Part shown: positions 1-4,291 of the stretch, piece by piece
Numbering within the stretch: position 1 is the first letter of the stretch
Layout of the letters: every line of letters starts with the position of its first letter
NCBI GenBank assembly: GCA_964446655.1
Contig: CAYUPL010000121.1
Span: 1-6,047 of the forward strand
Reading direction: 5' to 3'
DNA from: Desulfopila_A sp964446655
GTDB taxonomy: Bacteria > Desulfobacterota > Desulfobulbia > Desulfobulbales > Desulfocapsaceae
DNA length: 6,047 bases
The notes under the pieces: model-generated
The model's database searches: none
What the model was told of the DNA's origin: nothing
Seen by the model: the letters and a program-made list of their open reading frames with translations, nothing else
Program-made: the position numbers and the translations under genes

Positions 1-396
1 ACTTCCTGAAGGAATCGCTGCTCCGCTTCCGGCAACGCCGCCGGCGGGCGGGACGATGGTATAACCGGCTTGCGGATTGGAGGCAACAGCTCGAACGGTG
101 TAGGTTCCTGGTGCAGTAAAAGTGTGCGTGCGGGTATGACTTTCACTTGTACCGTTCACGGCATTAATAAAAATGATGGAGGTGGTGCTCCCATCTCCGA
201 AGTTGAAGATTAAGTCTGCGGTCGGTGGTGTGCCTGCCATACCGTTGATAGTCACGGTGGCCGTAAAAGAAATCGGCTCACCCGGAGATGCTGTTGTTCT
301 CGAGGCCGAAAGTGTTACGGCAAAAGCATTGCCGACCATGGAGGTGAGAAAAAGAAGCAGCAGGGGTACTATTGTATTAAGGGACGTTGGTTTCAT
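1..396 (-). CDS. Secreted PKD-domain protein, N-terminal part (3' end beyond window)
   Basis: This open frame has no stop before the window edge, so 132 residues of a longer protein are seen. Residues 1-26 form a signal peptide: Lys2, a hydrophobic core IVPLLLLFLTS, and an AFA cleavage site before Val27. Residues 27-106 look like one PKD-type beta-sandwich: the hallmark FGDG is at 66-69, and HTFTAPGTYTVRAVA at 91-105 matches the usual H-x-Y/F-x3-G-x-Y-x-V strand pair. A Gly/Ala/Pro/Ser-rich stretch at 117-132 probably links to the next module. PKD domains usually mediate protein-protein or carbohydrate contact in surface and secreted proteins; catalytic modules, if any, would lie outside the window. 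The start is well supported by GGAGG (complement of 402-406) five bases before ATG. The gene follows the outer-membrane barrel gene on the same strand after 156 bp, and may be co-transcribed with it through the palindrome between them. Function beyond 'exported, PKD-containing' is unknown. Confidence 0.85.
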   Translation of the reverse strand, partial: MKPTSLNTIVPLLLLFLTSMVGNAFAVTLSASRTTASPGEPISFTATVTINGMAGTPPTADLIFNFGDGSTTSIIFINAVNGTSESHTRTHTFTAPGTYTVRAVASNPQAGYTIVPPAGGVAGSGAAIPSGS

Positions 397-401
397 AATG
401 T

Positions 402-406
402 CCTCC
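402..406 (-). promoter_or_regulatory. Ribosome binding site of the PKD-domain gene
   Basis: The minus strand reads GGAGG with a five-base spacer (ACATT) before the ATG at 396. It is the clearest Shine-Dalgarno site in the window and fixes the start of the secreted PKD protein. Confidence 0.75.
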
Positions 407-418
407 CTCGGAGCCCGC

Positions 419-544
419 CGGATAATGCCCTTTTTCCCCATATCTGCGTTATTTCCAGAAAATCAATACTCGCAATATCAACCGATATGGCTGTGCTTGA
501 TTTCCTGGAAACGCCTTGAGCTGAGAAAAAATGCCTATTATCCG
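419..544. repeat. 126-bp imperfect palindrome filling the gap between two genes
   Basis: Both arms pair around one centre at 481.5 with no shift in register. From outside in: CGGATAAT at 419-426 with ATTATCCG at 537-544 (8 of 8); 432-435 with 528-531 (T4/A4); 452-466 with 497-511 (14 of 15); and ATATC at 475-479 with GATAT at 484-488 around the loop AACC. By hand count 36 of 63 opposed positions are complementary. In the minus-strand RNA the one mismatch of the long stem (459/504) becomes a U-G pair, and 451/512 adds another, giving a 16-pair helix. It begins 8 bp after the stop of the barrel gene and ends 12 bp before the Shine-Dalgarno of the PKD gene. It could be an mRNA stem that protects or attenuates, or a small inverted-repeat (MITE-like) insertion. 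No direct repeat flanks it, and no U-run follows the stem as a standard terminator would need. Confidence 0.8.
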
Positions 545-552
545 ACAAACTC

Positions 553-2529
553 CTAGAATGTATAGGGGAATGCACAGGAGAAAACCAGGGTTGCCGTGTT
601 TTCTCGGTATGTTGAATCATAGATTTCATCTTCCTGACGCTTGTAATGATACTCCAGGGCGATACCGGCATCCTGCAGTCGCCACAGATTTTCGAACCGA
701 TAATTCAACCTGGTGTAGAAATCGGTGTTGTTCATTTTGACACTGTTGTCGTCCGTTTCAGTCCAGTCATAGGTGCCGCCTAGTTCAACACTCAGGGTGT
801 TTCGCAGAAAGGCGGAATAGATATCAAGAGTGACGGTGTTGGTCGTGGTGCGTATCGCGGATGTGATATCTTCGGCAATATTGAGCCTGTAAGAAGGCAG
901 AATCGATAGATACGTTGCATTGTAGGAGGGGACAAATTCCAGACTGTAGAGTCTGGTGTCGGTGTCGTAGTCCGTCCTGTCGTTTTGCTCGGAATAGGCC
1001 GAGCTGAAGGAGATGAACCAGGGGCCTTGGACATAACTTATATTTCCCGTCACCTGATAGGTATCAAGAGCAAGGGTTTCGATTCCTCCCGGTTCATCGT
1101 CCGAAGACTGGGTGTTATATTCAAGAAGCAGACCGGCGGGGAAGTGCTGCCATCCGGAGAATTGATACTCCATGCCGCTGCTGAGCGAGTAGATCCTGGC
1201 GAACAGTTCCTCGTCTTCCACATTATCCCAGAAATATTGCATCAGTACTTTGATAACGTGTTCTTCAAAATACGCCCCGCCGCTCAAATCAAAACCGGCC
1301 CAGTCTTTTACTGTTGAATGGTTACCGATTACTTCGTATTGCGGTCCGGTATAACTGTAGCCGGCCTGATACTCATAGTTGTCATGTTGGCCGCTGAAGC
1401 GAATGCGATAGGCCAGATCCGTTTCGCTTGCTGAATCCGATGTATCGTTATTGAAATCGCTGAAATCAAGTTCAAAGTCGGTCGTGAAAAGCTGCTCAAA
1501 GAAATCACTGCTGACAAGCAGACCGGTGACATCTCCTTTCCTGCCGTCGCCTTCCGACCAGCTACCCATGGAATCTTCTTTTTCACCACCTCTGGCATAT
1601 ATGGCTTTGGCGACAAGTTGTTTGTCGAAGAAAACGGTTTCCACCGAACCGCCCATTATATGATCGTTGGAATTAAAAGCGAAACCGAGGCCGTCAAAAT
1701 CATAACCGCTTTCCTGCCCTAAGACACTGAAACCTTTGAAGGTAAAGCGTCCCATGGTCAGTCCGGCCTGGCCGCCTCTTCTGGTGAGATAATTTATGGT
1801 ATTCTCCGACTCTTCAATGGTGGTGTCGCCCACTTCAAGATGGCTTTGATACTCTTCGCCGGAATGGTCGGCTGTAAAGAGAAAATCTAGAAGCCGGCCA
1901 CCCTTTTTTTCCGGCTCCAGGATTGCCGCATTTTGGTTGTAATAGCGGAGGTTGGCACGCAGCGATGTCTGCATGTTTTTCTCCTTGATGGTTGATTGAC
2001 TGGAAAGATAGGAGTCGAGCGAGGCGTAGGGGAATTCTCCCGTCGAAGAGAAACCACCTCCGCCGGAACTTGAAGTGTCACGCGAAAGGACGGTCTTCTG
2101 GGTGATGGACAAAGTGTTCTGTGACTGGATTTCCTCGAAGGATTCGCTTTGCCGCGAAGCAAAAACAAATTCTTCTTCCAGCACTACGCCATCCACGCCG
2201 ACAGCTTGAACATAGAGATAATGCTGCCCGCTGCTGAGTGGCTCAGGCGGTGTAAACGAATAGATATTTCCCGTCTCCGATTCTGTTACCAGAGCGCTGA
2301 CATCATTGCCGTCGAGGAAAAACACCCTGCCGTCTTCCCGGAGTGGCCGGCTGCTTCCTAAAGAGATCAATGGTTTTTTGGCGATGATCATAGCGCCTGG
2401 AGGAGGAGATATCAGCATCAGGCCTGATTGGGCCGCTTTTGCTGGAATCGCAGAGTAGGGTGAGATGGCAAAAGGGACCAGAAAAAAGCAGAAAGCGGAA
2501 ATTCGTGTGCCGATTTTGATAATCATCAT
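553..2529 (-). CDS. Outer-membrane beta-barrel protein with N-terminal Ig-like domain
   Basis: This protein has 658 residues. Residues 1-33 look like a signal peptide: Lys5/Arg9, a hydrophobic stretch ISAFCFFLVPFAI, and an AKA site near 31-33. Residues 36-125 look like an Ig-like beta-sandwich of a kind often met in deltaproteobacterial surface proteins: a PPPGAMI start, LDGNDVSAL at 72-80, and a LSSGQHYLYVQAV strand at 98-110. A Ser/Gly-rich linker (about 126-165, with SSSGGGG at 153-159) leads to residues about 185-658. There, alternating polar and aromatic strands such as YEYQAGYSYTG and FISFSSAY alternate with acidic Asp/Asn/Ser-rich loops, as in outer-membrane barrels, and the chain ends FPYTF with the terminal Phe typical of BAM substrates. 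I do not recognise a named family and cannot assign a cargo. The ATG at 2529 (a second ATG follows at once) lies 12 bases after AGAGGA, a long spacing, but no other in-frame start exists before the stop at 2566-2568. It lies downstream of the sigma/anti-sigma pair, which makes it a candidate target. Confidence 0.85.
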   Translation of the reverse strand: MMIIKIGTRISAFCFFLVPFAISPYSAIPAKAAQSGLMLISPPPGAMIIAKKPLISLGSSRPLREDGRVFFLDGNDVSALVTESETGNIYSFTPPEPLSSGQHYLYVQAVGVDGVVLEEEFVFASRQSESFEEIQSQNTLSITQKTVLSRDTSSSGGGGFSSTGEFPYASLDSYLSSQSTIKEKNMQTSLRANLRYYNQNAAILEPEKKGGRLLDFLFTADHSGEEYQSHLEVGDTTIEESENTINYLTRRGGQAGLTMGRFTFKGFSVLGQESGYDFDGLGFAFNSNDHIMGGSVETVFFDKQLVAKAIYARGGEKEDSMGSWSEGDGRKGDVTGLLVSSDFFEQLFTTDFELDFSDFNNDTSDSASETDLAYRIRFSGQHDNYEYQAGYSYTGPQYEVIGNHSTVKDWAGFDLSGGAYFEEHVIKVLMQYFWDNVEDEELFARIYSLSSGMEYQFSGWQHFPAGLLLEYNTQSSDDEPGGIETLALDTYQVTGNISYVQGPWFISFSSAYSEQNDRTDYDTDTRLYSLEFVPSYNATYLSILPSYRLNIAEDITSAIRTTTNTVTLDIYSAFLRNTLSVELGGTYDWTETDDNSVKMNNTDFYTRLNYRFENLWRLQDAGIALEYHYKRQEDEIYDSTYRENTATLVFSCAFPYTF

Positions 2530-2819
2530 AGCGTAATATAATCCTCTGATTGGAGTTGATTCATATTACCTGACCCTGGCATAACGGATACTGCCGGGGC
2601 TCTCTCCACTATCTTCCCGGTGCAACAGGATAACTGCTTGATAATTGCAATGTTGTGCTCACCTGTTCATGGCGGGAGACTGACCCACTCTAACATGTTA
2701 TATAGCCCAATGTAACAAAAAAAATATCATAGTCCTGGAGCGGAATTTTTTTTAAGGCACCGGAAGGACGTTCTTTTCCCCTTCTTTCTGCAGACTCGCT
2801 TATGGTGCTGTCAATACGA
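2530..2819 (-). other. 290-bp intergenic region, 3' of anti-sigma gene and leader of the barrel gene
   Basis: I found no credible gene here. On the minus strand it contains, in order, the A8/T8 inverted repeat (2717-2753), then TATATAAC near 2697-2704, which could be a -10 element but has no matching -35 box. It also holds an inverted repeat CCGGG/CCCGG (2594-2598 with 2616-2620, 17-base loop) in the presumed leader of the barrel mRNA, and AGAGGA at 2542-2547, the likely but distant ribosome site. The length suggests that the barrel gene has its own promoter rather than simple read-through. I could not identify a GGAAC-type ECF -35 element in it. Confidence 0.5.
2717..2753 (-). terminator. 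Possible bidirectional terminator: A8/T8 inverted repeat after the anti-sigma gene
   Basis: Nine bases at 2717-2725 (A8 then T) are the exact reverse complement of 2745-2753 (A then T8), with 19 bases between. Read on the minus strand, an A-tract, a short loop and a U8 tract follow the anti-sigma stop by about 65 bases. The stem is A-U only, and the loop holds only a weak TCC/GGA pair, so this is not a textbook GC-rich terminator. It may still reduce read-through into the barrel gene. Confidence 0.35.
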
Positions 2820-3476
2820 TCAAAAAGTTTTATCGAAAAACAGTATAGAACTATTGTTTTTCAGGATGTCTCTTTGCTGTTGCGAGAGTTGATCGCCTGT
2901 AAAGATAATGATGTATCGTCCCTGAACCGATGGTCCGGAAATAATGGTTGCCTTGGCCTGCAGCAGAAGTTGCCTGATCTCGGCTTCGGTTGTTTCCGGT
3001 TTGAAGACAATATTATATGTCTCTCCGCTACCCTGATTCTGCAACACCGTCCTGTTACTCAGGGTTTCGTAATATTTTTCAGGGCTTGCGGGAAACAGAA
3101 GAACGACCAGTACCACTGCCTGCAGGGCGACAACACCCCAGGGCAAACTGAAGGAATCTTTAAGCCGGTCCACTATAGTATGGAGAGTAGCGCTATGCTT
3201 TGCCGGTCTTTGTAGCTGCACCGACTTTACCTGTTCTCTCGTTGCTGTTTTGTCGATGTCCGCTCTGATTTTAGCAAAAAGCTGAGATGATGGCTGGGGT
3301 TTTTCGTTGTCCAGGCCCTGATAGAGTGCTGCAAATTTTCTAAAATCATCCAGCTCTTGGCGAAGAGCCGGGTTATTCTGCAGCTCTTCTTCAAAACGTA
3401 TTCGCAGCTCAGGCTTCAGCGTGCCGTGATAGTAATCAGGAATATAGTCGGAGTATGTTGAGGTTTCAGATATCAT
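2820..3476 (-). CDS. Single-pass transmembrane anti-sigma factor without zinc motif
   Basis: This protein has 218 residues. It probably binds the neighbouring ECF sigma factor in the cytoplasm and releases it on an envelope signal. Residues 1-55 have the layout of an anti-sigma N-terminal domain (YIPDYYHGTLKPELRIRFEE at 11-30, then helix NPALRQELDDF at 35-45), but the His-x3-Cys-x2-Cys of zinc-binding relatives is missing; the whole protein has no Cys. A cytoplasmic linker (56-111) precedes one membrane helix, about 113-129 (WGVVALQAVVLVVLLFP). Residues 130-218 should be periplasmic. The stretch FKPETTEAEIRQLLLQAKATIISGPSVQGRYIIIF, at about 158-192, resembles the small domain often found at the C-terminus of such anti-sigma factors and recalls subtilase propeptide-like (I9) folds; that likeness is my inference. 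Its ATG lies inside the last codons of the sigma gene (11-bp overlap, +1 frame), so translational coupling is likely. No strong Shine-Dalgarno precedes it, which fits coupling. No cleavage site for regulated proteolysis can be named from sequence alone. Confidence 0.85.
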   Translation of the reverse strand: MISETSTYSDYIPDYYHGTLKPELRIRFEEELQNNPALRQELDDFRKFAALYQGLDNEKPQPSSQLFAKIRADIDKTATREQVKSVQLQRPAKHSATLHTIVDRLKDSFSLPWGVVALQAVVLVVLLFPASPEKYYETLSNRTVLQNQGSGETYNIVFKPETTEAEIRQLLLQAKATIISGPSVQGRYIIIFTGDQLSQQQRDILKNNSSILFFDKTF

Positions 3477-4029
3477 CAGCGTTGATATTTCTCTTTCGAA
3501 GTTCTTCTTTTAAGGATTTTTTGGCATGAAAGACCCTTGTTTTTACGGTATTTATCGGGATGTTGATCATACCGGCAATTTCTTCATAATTAAAACCCTG
3601 AAAAAAAACCAGCTCAAGGATCTCCTGATGGTTGCCGGAGAGGGCCGGCAGTGCCTTTTTCATTCTGGCATGGGTGTCTGTTTTTTCATAGCTGCGCCAA
3701 CTTTCATGGTCAGCGCCAAGATGGGACTCTTCAAAAGGGGTCAGAGCCGGTCTTGTTCTGAACTCCTTGCAGGCCACATTTCTGGCGATTCCGATTATCC
3801 AGGTTGTCACTTTGCCTTCTCCTCTGAACCTGCCCGCCTGCTGCCAGACTATGGTATAGGTTTGCATAAGCACATCTTCGGCCAGGGATCCATTGTTGAC
3901 GAATTTCATAACATAGCGGGCCACACGGCCGTAGGTCATGTCATACAATAGCTGAAAAGCGTCGCGGTCCTGCCGGGCAATGCGGCGAACCAGTTGCTTT
4001 TCTTCCTCTGTGGTATCCATAGGTGTCAT
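3466..4029 (-). CDS. ECF-type RNA polymerase sigma factor (sigma-70 family, group 4)
   Basis: This 187-residue protein has the usual ECF size and domain order. Sigma region 2 covers about 23-92: AFQLLYDMTYGRVARYVMKF, the -10-binding helix around AEDVLMQTYTIVWQQAGRF (50-68), and the signature FRGEGKVTTWIIGIARNVA (68-86). After a 35-residue linker, region 4 covers about 122-177: ALPALSGNHQEILELVFFQG followed by the helix-turn-helix YEEIAGMINIPINTVKTRVFHAKKSLKEEL, which reads the -35 box. Region 3 is absent, as expected for the group. The start is uncertain: ATG at 4029 and ATG at 4020 (residue 4) are both possible, and neither has a clear Shine-Dalgarno. The 3' end overlaps the anti-sigma gene, a standard arrangement for a partner pair. 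Targets are unknown; the barrel gene and PKD gene downstream and the large beta-sandwich protein upstream are candidates by position. Confidence 0.95.
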   Translation of the reverse strand: MTPMDTTEEEKQLVRRIARQDRDAFQLLYDMTYGRVARYVMKFVNNGSLAEDVLMQTYTIVWQQAGRFRGEGKVTTWIIGIARNVACKEFRTRPALTPFEESHLGADHESWRSYEKTDTHARMKKALPALSGNHQEILELVFFQGFNYEEIAGMINIPINTVKTRVFHAKKSLKEELRKRNINADDI

Positions 4030-4058
4030 TGCGGCGGAAAAAGGTTCATTGCTGGGGT

Positions 4059-4112
4059 AAAAAAAATACTATGAGTAGCGTTAGTACAACCCTAACGTGT
4101 TTCCGTTTTTTT
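4059..4112 (-). terminator. Hairpin inside an A7/T8 bracket, terminator-like or leader structure
   Basis: CGTTAG at 4079-4084 and CTAACG at 4092-4097 pair perfectly around a 7-base loop. On the minus strand this stem is preceded by A7 (4112-4106) and followed, 12 bases later, by T8 (4066-4059), so the A and T tracts can extend the base of the structure. TACT/AGTA just before the T8 can form a second, tiny stem. The U8 run fits an intrinsic terminator, but its distance from the main stem does not. If the promoter candidate just upstream is real, this would instead be in the leader of the sigma operon. Confidence 0.35.
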
Positions 4113-4139
4113 ATCCATTACTTTATGGCGAAGAGTCAG
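4110..4139 (-). promoter_or_regulatory. Weak sigma-70-like promoter candidate for the sigma/anti-sigma operon
   Basis: The minus strand has CTGACT (complement of 4134-4139) as a -35-like element, 18 bases, then GATAAA (complement of 4110-4115) as a -10-like element. Each matches the consensus at four of six positions. It lies about 80 bases upstream of the sigma start. The match is modest and could be chance. Confidence 0.25.
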
Positions 4140-4172
4140 TGGGTTAAAGGAGGGTCTCAATCACGGAATCCT

Positions 4173-4200
4173 GGAACATCATCAGAGATGCTCGTGTTCC
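4173..4200. repeat. GGAACA/TGTTCC inverted repeat with inner CATC/GATG stem
   Basis: GGAACA at 4173-4178 pairs exactly with TGTTCC at 4195-4200. Inside it CATC (4180-4183) pairs with GATG (4187-4190) around a three-base loop. It lies about 145-170 bases upstream of the sigma start. It may be an operator or an RNA hairpin near the end of the upstream transcript; there is no U-run, so it is not a standard terminator. GGAAC also resembles an ECF -35 box on either strand, but I saw no convincing -10 at the right distance. Confidence 0.45.
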
Positions 4201-4229
4201 GTTGTGGGCTGGGAAGGGCGGAGACAGAT

Positions 4230-4241
4230 TGTTTCGAAACA
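4230..4241. repeat. Perfect 12-bp palindrome downstream of the beta-sandwich gene
   Basis: The sequence TGTTTCGAAACA is self-complementary over 12 bases. On the minus strand it lies about 50 bases after the stop of the upstream gene, and a CAGAT/ATCTG pair can form around it. It could be a small operator or part of a 3' end stem; no U-run follows. Confidence 0.35.
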
Positions 4242-4291
4242 GCAGCTGATACTGATCTGCCTCCGAGGGGTGAGGGAGCCTGCCTCTCTGT

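Larger units (their letters stand above)
4030..4291 (-). other. 262-bp intergenic region upstream of the sigma gene, rich in inverted repeats
   Basis: I found no credible gene here. On the minus strand it holds, in order from the stop of the upstream gene: the 12-bp perfect palindrome TGTTTCGAAACA (4230-4241); the GGAACA/TGTTCC inverted repeat (4173-4200); a sigma-70-like promoter candidate (4110-4139); and a CGTTAG/CTAACG hairpin (4079-4097) bracketed by A7 (4112-4106) and T8 (4066-4059). It should contain both the end of the upstream transcript and the promoter of the sigma/anti-sigma operon. Confidence 0.55.

Noticed and set aside
419..544. The palindrome as an insertion sequence or a standard rho-independent terminator
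   Set aside because: There is no transposase and no flanking direct repeat, and no U-run follows the stem in the direction of transcription. I keep it as a structured repeat of unknown role.
173..556. A 127-codon plus-strand frame across the PKD gene and the palindrome
   Set aside because: It is antisense to a well supported signal-peptide/PKD frame with a clear Shine-Dalgarno, and its predicted product looks like a mirror of coding sequence.
393..671. A 92-codon minus-strand frame that overlaps the end of the barrel gene and the palindrome
   Set aside because: It lies mostly inside the barrel coding sequence in another frame, has no ribosome site that I can see, and its product has no recognisable feature. 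Its tail is a translation of the palindrome.
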